Of a stretch of 64,000 nucleotides of DNA, positions 12,039 to 21,882 are shown piece after piece; the stretch's first letter is position 1, and every line of letters starts with the position of its first letter. The stretch comes from Turnera subulata (lineage: Eukaryota > Streptophyta > Magnoliopsida > Malpighiales > Passifloraceae). The stretch is taken from contig JAKUCV010001134.1 of NCBI GenBank assembly GCA_028386065.3, positions 33,065-97,064 on the forward strand, written 5' to 3'. The translations under genes were made by a program, and so were the position numbers. The notes below the pieces were generated by a model, which ran no database searches, was not told where the DNA came from, and saw only the letters and a program-made list of their open reading frames with translations.

Positions 12039-13684
12039 TGTTAGAACTCATGGTTCATTACAGGTTTTGATAATTGACAAACCAGTTCCAGATGATGACA
12101 AAGATGAAGGAAAAAGAATGAAGCAAAAAGAAATGAAAGCAAATCAATCCTCAAGTCAAAGAAACCAAATCAAGAGCAAAGGATCAAAGTGAATGAGCAC
12201 AAGAATTGAAGAGCCAAGAAAAAAGAGTTAGATCCATAAATTGTACAAGGTATAACACTCAACTCTTCTAGGACATTGGCTCAAAATAAGATGAATTTTG
12301 CTCATGCATAACATAACATACTTCCAAGCATAAAAATGTTTTTCGAACCATGAACATCGATGTTGTGGATTTAAACATCGATGTTCCTGCCTTTGCACAA
12401 TTCTTCAAAACAGGCAGAAGGCTCAGAACATCGATGTTGGAATCCCAAACATCGATGTTCTAGTGACCGTTGCTTTTAAAACTAGTCACAACATCGATGT
12501 TCCTTTTTGTAACATCGATGTTCCATAATGGTCAGTTTCAATTTGATTTTGTCGAACCAAAATAACATCGATGTTGTCATCTAAAACATCGATGTTCCTG
12601 CATTCAAAAATTTTCTAAGAAATGGCAGAAGTATCAAAACATTGTTGTTGTGTTTTAAACATCGATGTTGTGTTTAAGTTCAGGTTTTCCAAAATTTGAC
12701 AGAAGTGCCAAAACATCGATGTTGGACTTACAACATCGATGTTGCAACAGTTGATTTCAAAACAGCTATTGCCGTGACCATAAAACATCGATGTTCATGT
12801 AAAAACATCGATGTTCTCTGCATTCAAGCATTTTTTTAATATTTGGCAGTAGAGAGAAAACATCGATGTCGCCTTCTCCAACATCGATGTTGCCTTATTC
12901 AACATCGATGTTCTTCAGGCAAACATCGATGTTTTACTAGCCGTTGGCTCAATTATTCAAATCCAACGGACAAACATCGATGTTCTGTAACAAAACATCG
13001 ATGTTGTGCCGTTGGAATCAAACACCTTTTTTCAGACAAGCATGCTAATTTTTCTTAAAGTGTTCAGAACTTGTTCCTAACGACTATATGCATGTTTTGA
13101 GCTGTAAATAGAGGCCTTAAACCTCTCTTTCAAAAGCAGAATCAACTCTCAACATTCAAGCATTCATTCCATACATTCATCAAAATTATTATTGAGCCAA
13201 TATCCTTTTGAGGATTTGAGAGTTGCCTTTTAGAGCTTTACTTGTATACTCATATCTGCTCTTTGAGAGAGTTTTTTGTTTGAGTGATTGAATTGTATAT
13301 TCATACACCTTAAGGGAGGTTAGTTCCCTTGTTGAGATTCATAAGGAGAGGGTATATCTTCCTGTGTGAGAAGTCTTGAAGTGAGGTATCTTCAAGCAAG
13401 AGTGCTGAAGTTCATGTGACTTGAACTCTCAGGTTTAGGATTCTTGTGACTAGAATTCCTAGGTTGTAACGGTTTGTTAAGCACCCGTAAGCGTAACACT
13501 AGATAGTGAAATCTTCAAGTGAGACTTGAAGGACTGGATTAGCCACAAGTTAGTTGTGTGTGAACCAGTATAAAAATCCTTGTGTCCTTAAATCTTTCAA
13601 TTCCGCAATTATTTCCTGCTTATTTTGTTTTAATCCGATAAACGCTATTCACCCCCCCCCTAGCGTAGGGCTATTGTTCTAACA
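12039..13684 (+). repeat. 5' LTR of SIRE-like element
   Basis: Its TGTTAG...CTAACA ends form the usual short inverted repeat. A 650-bp central portion (12354-13004) is an array of ACATCGATGT palindromes, described separately. A run of GTAAATAGAGGC at about 13102-13113 is a possible TATA region, placing transcription start downstream of the palindrome array. The LTR ends in an unusually long C-run at about 13651-13660. Confidence 0.9.
12354..13004 (+). repeat. Array of ACATCGATGT palindromes, 20 sites in 10 pairs
   Basis: Sites start at 12354/12375, 12428/12449, 12491/12512, 12565/12586, 12639/12659, 12713/12733, 12785/12805, 12860/12881, 12902/12923 and 12974/12995. All but one (12639, ACATTGTTGT) are exact. 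Offset within pairs is 20-21 bp. Pair-to-pair distances are 74, 63, 74, 74, 74, 72, 75, 42 and 72 bp. Sequence between sites varies much more than the sites. Most sites extend to the 12-bp palindrome AACATCGATGTT. Confidence 0.97.
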
Positions 13685-13686
13685 AT

Positions 13687-13699
13687 TGGTAGCGGAGCC
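13687..13699 (+). promoter_or_regulatory. Primer-binding site of SIRE-like element
   Basis: TGGTAGCGGAGCC lies 2 bp inside the 5' LTR. It resembles the common copia primer site TGGTATCAGAGC (initiator Met tRNA) but differs at several bases. The same variant is present in copia-2 (47913-47925) and the Tork element (30932-30949). Confidence 0.75.
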
Positions 13700-13739
13700 T
13701 AACTCTCTGAAGACTTAACCGTTTGAGAGGAAATCTTCC

Positions 13740-14942
13740 ATGGCTTCTTCAAGTAATCATGCAGGAATCTTCGAAGGACATTCAACCGTTCGTCCACCGT
13801 ACTTTGATGGCACCAATTACAGCTACTAGAAGGAGAGCATGAGAATTTTCCTCCAATCCAATAACTATGCTCTTTGGCGAATCATGAAGATTGGAGAGCA
13901 AATTCCGATGAAGAAAGTTGGTGAAGTCCAAGTGCCAAAGACGGAGGAGGAGTACAATGCTGCAGACATCATATTAGTTGAAAACAATGCCAAATCAATC
14001 AATATGCTCTATTGTGCAGTCAACCCCGACGATTATCGAAAAGTCTCTTGTTGCACAACCGCAAAAGAAATGTAGGATAAGCTCGAGGCTACCTACGAAG
14101 GAACTGATCAAGTTAGGGAGGCTAAAATCGACTCTCTCACCTCTGATTACGAACTCTTTCGTATGAAGGAGAATGAGGGAATTGAGGAGATGTTCGACCG
14201 CTTCTCCAAAATCATAAATGAGCTTCATGCTCTCAAGAAGGTCTACTCCGACAAGGACTTGGTCAGAAAAGTTCTTCGAAGTCTCACTCCCGAATGGCGA
14301 TCAAAGGTGGATGCCATCTACGAAAACATCGGCATCAACAACACAACGATTGATGGACTAAGAGGTAATCTTATAACCTATAAAACCACTATTCTTAAAC
14401 CCTCTTTGCCTTCTATGCAGGAACCAAAGAAGAAGACAATAGCTCTGAAAGCTTCTACCTCCAAGACACAAGAACTCACTGAATCGGACTCTAGCGATGA
14501 CGATCAAGAACTCGAACTAGTCATCCGAAAATTCCGCAAATTCATGAAGAAAGAATTTGAGAAGAAAGGAAAGAAGACATCCGGTCTACCCAAGTGCTAT
14601 GAATGTGGAGAGGTTGGGCATATCAAGCCGAAGTGCCCAAAGACAAAGGAAAGGAAGGAGAAGAAGCATTACAAGAAGCAAAGGGCATACATCTCTTGGG
14701 GAGGAGATTCCGGTGATGAATCAAGTGATAGTGATGAAGAGGAGATCGCAAACCTATGTCTCATGGCAAGGGAAGAACCGGAAGAGGTAAGTACTACTTC
14801 TTCAAATGAGAATTTTACGTATGAGGAATTGCAAAATGCATTTGATGAACTTTATGGTGAATTCATTTCCATTTCTAAAGTTAATAAGAACTTGAAGAAA
14901 CAAGTTGTAACATTAGAAAATGATATTGAAAGTGTGTCTAAT
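13740..14942 (+). pseudogene. Gag of SIRE-like element, broken by two stops
   Basis: An ATG at 13740 opens a frame beginning MASSSNHAGIFEGHSTVRPP followed by YFDGTNY, the typical copia gag start. TAG stops at 13827-13829 and 14073-14075 both fall where Trp is expected, so each is explained by TGG to TAG. The longest intact part, 14163-14942, contains the gag core (DLVRKVLRSLTPEWRSKVDAI), a zinc knuckle CYECGEVGHIKPKC at about residues 146-159, a basic stretch, then an acidic Ser/Asp stretch and a coiled-coil-like C-terminal part. Gag packages the RNA. An unresolved base N at 14943 sits exactly where the frame changes. Confidence 0.85.
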
Positions 14943-14943
14943 N

Positions 14944-15420
14944 CCTCATAAAAATCTAAATTCTATGCTAGATAACTTGCAATCCACTAGGCATGGAATA
15001 GGTTTTAGGAATGAACATAAAAGACATAAAATCAAACCTAGGAAGCCCAAGGTCCAACCTAAAGGAAACAAGGTTAACAATGTGCATAAGTATAGGCAAC
15101 ATAGCAACTATTATCAACCAAGGAGAATGCATAATCCAAATGTAATTTGCCATTATTGCAATAGAATAGGACACATTGCTCCTGTTTGCTTTACTAGGCA
15201 TAGGCATTGGGCTCAAGATGAAGCTCATCACTACTATGTTCCTAACCCTCAAGGACCCAAAAAGATTTGGGTACCAAAATCCCTTTGATTTGTTTTGCAG
15301 GTATGCTTGAAGGCATCAAGTGTACTTTGGTACCTTGATAGCGGATGCTCCAAGCAAATGACCAAAGAAGCATCCAAGTTTTTGAATGTGGCCACACTCG
15401 TTCGATTTTGGCAGAAATGC
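14944..15420 (+). pseudogene. Second zinc knuckle and protease start of SIRE-like element
   Basis: The frame up to 15288 encodes a basic region with a second knuckle CHYCNRIGHIAPVC, then the PQGPKKIWVPKS block that precedes protease in this lineage. A stop follows. From 15295 the frame reads WYLDSGCSKQMTKEASKF, which includes the DSG active-site triplet of the aspartic protease. Homology ends at about 15400, where the sequence jumps to unrelated 3' sequence. The rest of protease and all of integrase, RT and RNase H are deleted. Confidence 0.8.
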
Positions 15421-15847
15421 AAGGATCAGAAGATGATAGCATCGATGTTCAGTACCCCTCACCAAGATCAAGAGAAAGGGGGAATAAGGCTTGCTGAATA
15501 AGTAACATAATGGGGAAGAAACTACTGATGAAGATGATGATAATGATGGAAACTACAATTCATCTTTCTAAACCCTTATCCTCGTTATCCCTTATGTTTT
15601 GTTTTTCCATAAAATACTTTGCCACATGCATGAACCTAGGGGGAATTATAAGTCATACCTTAAGGGGGAAGAATAAATATATGCATCATCATTTCCTTTT
15701 GCTAATGCCAAAAGGGGGAAGATAGGAAGAAGTATATGCACCAAGATAGGGGGAATCAAAGTTTGAAAAACATAGGGGGAATCATCTTTATGTTATAAAC
15801 ATTAGCATATACTTCTAGTTGTTTGTCATTATCAAAAAGGGGGAAAT
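15421..15847 (+). promoter_or_regulatory. 3' region with repeated polypurine tracts
   Basis: Five AGGGGGAA-type tracts occur before the 3' LTR: near 15638, 15663, 15712, 15748 and 15774, plus the functional one, AAAAAGGGGGAAAT, ending at 15847 next to the LTR. The polypurine tract primes plus-strand DNA synthesis. Extra upstream tracts are typical of SIRE-type elements. Confidence 0.75.
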
Positions 15848-17470
15848 TGTTAGAACTCATGGTTCATTACAGGTTTTGATAATTGACAAACCAGTTCCAG
15901 ATCATGACAAAGATGAAGGAAAAAGAATAAAGGAAAAAGAAATGAAAGCAAATCAATCCTCAAGTCAAAGAAACCAAATCAAGAGCAAAGGATCAAAGTG
16001 AATGAGCACAAGAATTGAAGAGCCAAGAAAGAAGAGTTAGATCCATAAATTGTACAAGGTATAACACTCAACTCTTCTAGGACATTGGCTCAAAATAAGA
16101 TGAATTTTGCTCATCCATAACATAACATACTTCCAAGCATAAAAATGTTTTTCGAACCATGAACATCGATGTTGTGGATTTAAACATCGATGTTCCTGCC
16201 TTTGCACAATTCTTCAAAAAAGGCAGAAGGCTCAGAACATCGATGTTGGAATCCCAAACATCGATGTTCTAGTGACTGTTGCTTTTAAAACTAGTCACAA
16301 CATCGATGTTCCCTTTTGTAACATCAATGTTCCATAATGGTCAGTTTCAATTTGATTTTGTCGAACCAAAATAACATCGATGTTGTCATCTAAAACATCG
16401 ATGTTCCTGCATTCAAAAATTTTCTAAGAAATGGTAGAAGTATCAAAACATCGATGTTGTGTTTTAAACATCGATGTTGTGTTTAAGTTCAGGTTTTCCA
16501 AAATTTGACAGAAGTGCCTAAACATCGATGTTGGACTTACAACATCGATGTTGCAACAGTTGATTTCAAAACAGCTTTTGCCGTGACCATAAAACATCGA
16601 TGTTCATGTAAAAACATCGATGTTCCCTGCATTCAAGCATTTTTTAATATTTGGCAGTAGAGAGAAAATATCGATGTCGCCTTCTCCAATATCGATGTTG
16701 CCTTATTCAACATCGATGTTCTTCAGGCAAACATCGATGTTTTTCTAGTCGTTGGCTCAATTATTCAAATCCAACGGACAAACATCGATGTTGTGCCGTT
16801 GGAATCAAACACCTTTTTTCAGACAAGCATGCTAATTTTTCTTAAAGTGTTCAGAACTTGTTCCTAACGACTATATGCATGTTTTGAGTTGTAAATAGAG
16901 GCCTTAAACCTCTCTTTCAAAAGCAGAATCAACTCTCAACATTCAAGCATTCATTCCATACATTCATCAAAATTATTATTGAGCCAATATCCTTTTGAGG
17001 ATTTGAGAGTTGCCTTTTAGAGCTTTACTTGTATACTCATATCTGCTCTTTGAGAGAGTTCTTTGTTTGAGTGATTGAATTGTATATTCATACACCTTAA
17101 GGGAGGTTAGTTCCCTTGTTGAGATTCATAGGGAGAGGGTATATCTTCCTGTGTGAGAAGTCTTGAAGTGAGGTATCTTCAAGCAAGAGTGCTGAAGTTC
17201 ATGTGACTTGAACTCTCAGGTTTAGGATTCTTGTGACTAGAATTCCTAGGTTGTAATGGTTTGTTAAGCACCCGTAAGCTTAACACTAGAAAGTGAAATA
17301 TTCAAGTGAGACTTGAAGGACTGGATTAGCCACAAGTTAGTTGTGTGTGAACCAGTATAAAAATCCTTGTGTCCTTAAATCTTTCAATTCCGCAATTATT
17401 TCCTGCTTATTTTGTTTTAATCCGATAAACGCTATTCACCCCCCTCTAGCGTAGGGCTATTGTTCTAACA
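15848..17470 (+). repeat. 3' LTR of SIRE-like element
   Basis: Nearly identical to the 5' LTR. Differences include loss of one palindrome near 16780 (19 sites instead of 20), C-to-T changes in the two sites near 16669 and 16690 (ATATCGATGT), a C/G-to-A change at 16321 (ACATCAATGT), and a shorter C-run near 17442. These support one insertion followed by moderate divergence. Confidence 0.9.
16163..16790 (+). repeat. ACATCGATGT palindrome array of the 3' LTR, 19 sites
   Basis: Second copy of the array of 12354-13004, with the same pair spacing. One inter-site segment has been lost at the right end so that the final pair is merged to a single site near 16781. Three sites differ from the consensus: one as ACATCAATGT and two as ATATCGATGT, all C-to-T or G-to-A changes. 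Confidence 0.95.
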
Positions 17471-17475
17471 CACGG

Positions 17476-18141
17476 GATCCAGACAACCGTGAGGTAGCAT
17501 CCTTTTTAGAACAATAAGGACTGTGAGGTAACCAGAAATATCAAACTAACCCGAAGCGCGAGAGACAATCAGGCCATGAGGCAACACCTAACGCAAAACC
17601 CGAGAGCATGAGACATCCAGTTTAGTAGGAGCATGGGATTCAGGCAACCTGACCATTGGACAACATCCGTCTCAAACCTATGAAACTATGAGGAAATCCA
17701 GAAAAACACAAACATACCTGACCCAGTCATGAGAAAAACCAGACACGATAAAACCCTAGGCACCTAAACATTGGAGAAGAGAGTGAACCTTGAGGGATCC
17801 AGTCAAAAGCCAAAAATCCAGTCTTTGCAACCTCACGAGATGAGTGGACCCAGTTAGAAGAGAGGTATGGGAATCCAGTCGAAAGCAGAAGACTCAGTCT
17901 TTGCAACCTTGTAAGAAGAGAGGACCCAGAAAGGAGGGAGGTAATGGAATCAAATCACAGCCCAAGACCCAGTCTTTACAGCTCCGAGAGCGTGGGGTAT
18001 CTAGTCAACCAGATATGAAATAGCCAGGAGAGAAGACAATCCATCAAGTCTTGAGGGAAGTGAGATGAACCGGAGATGAAGCAGCCCAGACAGGAGAGAT
18101 CCTTAAGAGAATCCCGACATAAGAACACCGAGAGAGGGGCC
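17476..18141 (+). repeat. 3' non-coding region of the Tat-type element, right part, with tandem repeats
   Basis: Continuation of the element interrupted at 12034. It is built of short phrases such as GATCCAGTC and AACCCGAGAG. From 17797 to about 18000 there are three imperfect copies of a unit of about 75 bp, each with CAGTCTTTGCAACCT or a variant. Tandem repeats between pol and the 3' LTR are typical of the Tat lineage. No 3' LTR follows: copia-2 sequence starts at about 18142. Confidence 0.55.
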
Positions 18142-19655
18142 TTTTAGTGTAATGCCCAAAAGCCAATCATTGGATGATTATATAGTCATGTATATTTATT
18201 AAGGTTTTATTCCAATAAATATGTTTAATAGTGATAAATGCTTGCACATATTTATAACCAAACAATATTTTATATTCTTGAAATGTCCCTAGTCGATTAT
18301 TATTATAGATGGGTTGTAATAATAAATTAAGACTAGCGTATGTTGAGAATTATATAAGATATGAATTCTACATAAAGGTACAAGTTAGAGAACTTGTGGA
18401 CTGGAATGACCCGACATAAGAACACTACATGGACTGTTATATATTGTCATTAGTGGTTCTTATATGTATTGTCCTTAGACCTGAGATCATCAAGGTTCCC
18501 AATATGTGATTCATATACTTTGATAATACTCTTGGCCATTCGTAAATGAGTGGACCTAAGGGTAATCATTGGGTATATGATATAATGTATAGTGGGTTTT
18601 GTATGATAAAGATGGAATTCGTCCAACCCATATAACGGGAAGATTATCAGTTGGGCCCCTTGGTAGAGTTGAACTGTAAATGCATGGCCATGCTCGGATT
18701 AAGTGATCTGGGGATATCATTTGTATCCGTTTTACACAGTTAACTCGGGGATCAAGAAACCTTAGATTAAACATATACGAGAATGACATATTCCATGTCT
18801 CATGTTTGATCTTGATATAATGGGACGAAAGGATAATGACATTTTTCTGAGGCATAATGAATCAGTACTGATCTGGGCACTTGGGTAGCAATGATGTGTT
18901 GCTAGAGACCGCTCATTGTTTATAATTATAATGGGAGTTTATAATTATTGCCAACGTGATTAGTGCCTACAGGGTCACACACTTAGAAATTTTGATTCAA
19001 GATAGTGGTTAGACCATGGTTCGACCAGGTTATTGAGCTAGTGGTTAGACCATGGTTGGACCAGGCCGTTTGGAATGGTTCGGTTCAATAGTTACCAGAA
19101 TTATTGAACCTGAATTATTGTCCAAAAGGCATGAAAGGATGTGTTGTCTTATATATATGTTGATATATATGATTGAGTTAGTGGAGACATGATCATGTTG
19201 ATGATTGTGACTAAAGTATAGATAATGGAAAAACACAATCATGCATGATAGGGTGTATGTATGATTAGGTTGGCCATTTCTATATTAACTAACATTTGTA
19301 TACATATATGTGATATATGAAAGAGTGTGGAGTATGAGCAGATTTTGAGAGCTCAACACACAAGCACAAATACATCAAACACTCTCTAGTCTCTAGCTCT
19401 CGGAAATTCTGCAGCTAGCACTGCGGTTCGGGAGTGCTCGGGTTAGTGATCATGAGACGGTTGCTAGCTGTCATCGACAATTCATGTGGATACCGTAGAG
19501 GAGTCGGATTTCTGTCCGGTTCTTTCTGATTCAGATCATCAGTTGAGTGAAAAATCTCAACCAAAGCAGGTATGAAATTTTTGTTATTCAGTTTACCGCG
19601 TTTCACATGAAAAATCTCAACCAAAGCAAGTATGAAATTTTTGTTATTCTTTCTG
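18142..19655 (+). repeat. Degenerate 5' LTR of truncated copia-2 copy
   Basis: Matches, in opposite orientation, the copia-2 LTRs at 41006-42537 and 47927-49148. Shared blocks include TAGTGTAATGCCCAAAAGCCAATCA at the start, the GTCCCTAGTCGATTATTATTATAGATGGG block, the GGACTGGAATGACCC block and the GAGTGCTCGGGTTAGTGATC region near the end. Its 3' end and primer site are missing. Confidence 0.8.
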
Positions 19656-19663
19656 ACCCTTAA

Positions 19664-20036
19664 ACATTAACATGTAAATATCAATGTTCTGAACAACCTG
19701 CCAATCATTTGGAGTTCCAAAAACTTTAAACATCAATGTTTAAGGGTTAAACATCAATGTTCTGGAATCCAGAAAATTTAAACATCGATGTTTAAGGGCT
19801 AAACATCGATGTTCTGGAATCCAGAAACTTCAAACATCGATGTTTAAGTGTCAACATCAATGTTCTGGAATTCTGAAACTCCAAATATCGATGTTCATGA
19901 CCAAACATTGATGTTCTAAAATTCTGTCAACTTCCTTGATGTTCCAGAATTCTCAAACATCGATGTTCTAAGGTTAAACATCGATGTTCTATGGTTAAAC
20001 ATTGATGTTCTAAAATTTTGCAAATCAGTTTGATGT
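19664..20036 (+). repeat. Decayed palindrome array in copia-2 leader
   Basis: Sites start at 19730/19751, 19782/19803, 19834/19854, 19885/19905, 19957/19978/19999, with more degenerate ones near 19664, 19678, 19933 and 20027. Within pairs the offset is 20-21 bp and pair-to-pair distance is 51-52 bp, then 72. About half of the sites have lost the central CG by C-to-T or G-to-A change (ACATCAATGT, ACATTGATGT), which fits deamination of methylated CpG. Confidence 0.9.
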
Positions 20037-20655
20037 TTTGCATGCTAGATAAGATGTTCTTATGATCTTAATGATATATGAACAATATGTTGATTGCTTG
20101 TTAACATGATTATCCTTTTATAATCATGTCACAAAGCTTGGTATTGATTATAAATGATGCAAAGTTATTATATATGTGACATATGATCACATGCATGTGA
20201 TGTATGGAAACAATTTGTTGACAAGCACTCATCTATACTTAGATCAACACTTGGTAGGTTTGCATAAGCAAAGTGCCAATGTTTATCCTAGCAAGATGCG
20301 ATGGGATAATTGTAATATCTAAATTGCTAATTATGGGTTGAACTTAACTAAGTCATCTCAATAGGATTGGGGACTTAGAGGCAAAGAGTTGAGATAAGTC
20401 TATGAGATAGACAAGAACAAGAATTGTTCACTCAACTATCCAAGAGTTACATGAGATGTAATTGACAAAGAGTTGTCTACCTAAATAACTATGATATAAG
20501 CGATTAGCCAAAGCTAACTTATCTTGTAGTGAAATATAGATCTTGGCCCACATATCATTATCTTGATATAGTGGGAGTATCATTTAATAAAATTTCTTGT
20601 TAAATGATTTTATACATGACTCTGATTTGTGTGAATTGATCATTGTAGAACTATC

Positions 20656-21819
20656 ATGGCACAAAACATAAGTACTATGTCACTGCGATCATTCCCTGAG
20701 AAGGAAAAACTGAATGGAAATAATTTCCTTAAGTGGCACCGCAATTTGAGTATAGTCCTCAAGCAAGAAAAGAAATTGTATGTCCTTGAAGGGCCTGTTC
20801 CTAATGAACCGGCACCTAATGCTCCTAGGGCAGAAAGAAATGCTTACAAGAAGCATGTTGATGAAGCATTGGATGTTGCTTGCCTTGTGCTTGTCACCAT
20901 GGACTCTGAGCTTCAGAAGCAACATGAGAATTTGGGTGCTTTCGATATGATCGAACACCTAAAAATGCTCTTTGAAGAGCAAGCTAGGCATGAGAGGTAT
21001 GAGACCTCAAAGGCATTATTCCAATGCAAGATGGCTAAGTCATCACCTGTCAGACCTCATGTGTGCAAAATGATTGGATACATTGAGAGCCTTGAAGGCT
21101 TAGGTTTTCCTTTGCAAAGAGAGTTGGCCGTTGATCTTGTCCTGCAATCGTTGTCGGATAGATATAGCCAATTCGTCATGAATTTCAACATGAATCATCT
21201 TGACAAATCTTTGTCTGAGTTGCTTAACATGTTGGGAATAGTTGAGCAACAGATGAAGACAAATAAATCCAACAACATTTTGATGGTTGGAAATGGCAAA
21301 GGAAAGAGAAAAGCCAAGTTTAACAAGAAGAAAAAATTTACCAAAAAGTTTGGTTCATGTGCATCTTCTTGTTCACATGTGCTGAAACCCAAAGGTGGTA
21401 TTGCAAAGGAAGGACAATGTTTCCATTGCAAGAAACCTGGCCATTGGAAGCGTAACTGTCCTATTTACCTTGAGAAGGTGAAGAAACAGAAGGGAAGTAA
21501 AACTTCCACTTCAGGTATTCTTATTATAGAAGCTAATATTTCTATCTCTACATTATGGGTATTAGATACCAGATGTGGTTCTCACATTTGTGTAAATGTG
21601 CAGGATCTGAGAAAGAGTAGAAAATTAGCAAAAGCTGAAGTGGACCTGCGAGTTGGAAATGGAGCAAGAGTTGTTGCATTAGCCGCAGGGACTTATTATC
21701 TATCTTTACCGAGTGGTTTGGTTTTAGAACTTGATGATTGTTATTATGTACCTACTATAAGTAGGAATTTTATTTCTGTTTCTTGCGTGGACAAGAAGGG
21801 TTTTTCATTTGTAATATAG
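20656..21819 (+). pseudogene. Gag and protease start of truncated copia-2
   Basis: A 387-codon open frame from ATG 20656. Residues 1-110 hold the copia gag N-terminal region (KLNGNNFLKWHRNL, VPNEPAPNAPRAER). A zinc knuckle CFHCKKPGHWKRNC lies at about residues 255-268. Next comes the protease WVLDTRCGSHIC, where the catalytic DTG reads DTR; the complete copy at 41006-49148 has DTG. A stop at 21817-21819 (Lys codon to TAG) separates it from the rest. The gag is otherwise intact and longer than its counterpart in the complete copy. Confidence 0.85.
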
Positions 21820-21882
21820 AACAACTGTTGTTCTATTTATTTAAATGATATTTATTATGGTGGTGCATATTTAAGCAATGGT

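Larger units (their letters stand above)
12039..17470 (+). mobile_element. SIRE-like Ty1/copia element, complete ends, pol-deleted
   Basis: The element is bounded by a perfect 5-bp target-site duplication CACGG (12034-12038 and 17471-17475). The LTRs are 12039-13684 (1646 bp) and 15848-17470 (1623 bp), begin TGTTAGAACT and end GTTCTAACA. They are nearly identical by eye, which suggests a fairly recent insertion. Only about 2.2 kb separates them. It holds the primer site, a gag with two CCHC knuckles, a protease start, and a 3' region with polypurine tracts. Integrase, RT and RNase H are absent, so movement would have needed another element's enzymes. The long gag with two knuckles and the multiple polypurine tracts point to the SIRE/Maximus lineage. 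Confidence 0.92.

Noticed and set aside
12354..13004. CRISPR-like array
   Set aside because: Repeats are 10-12 bp palindromes in LTR sequence of a plant element, with related rather than unique spacers and no cas genes.
12843..13058. Open frame with a repeated KHRC motif (71 codons), and its partner at 16651-16845
   Set aside because: The repeated peptide is just the translation of the ACATCGATGT array in one frame. There is no sign of a real protein.
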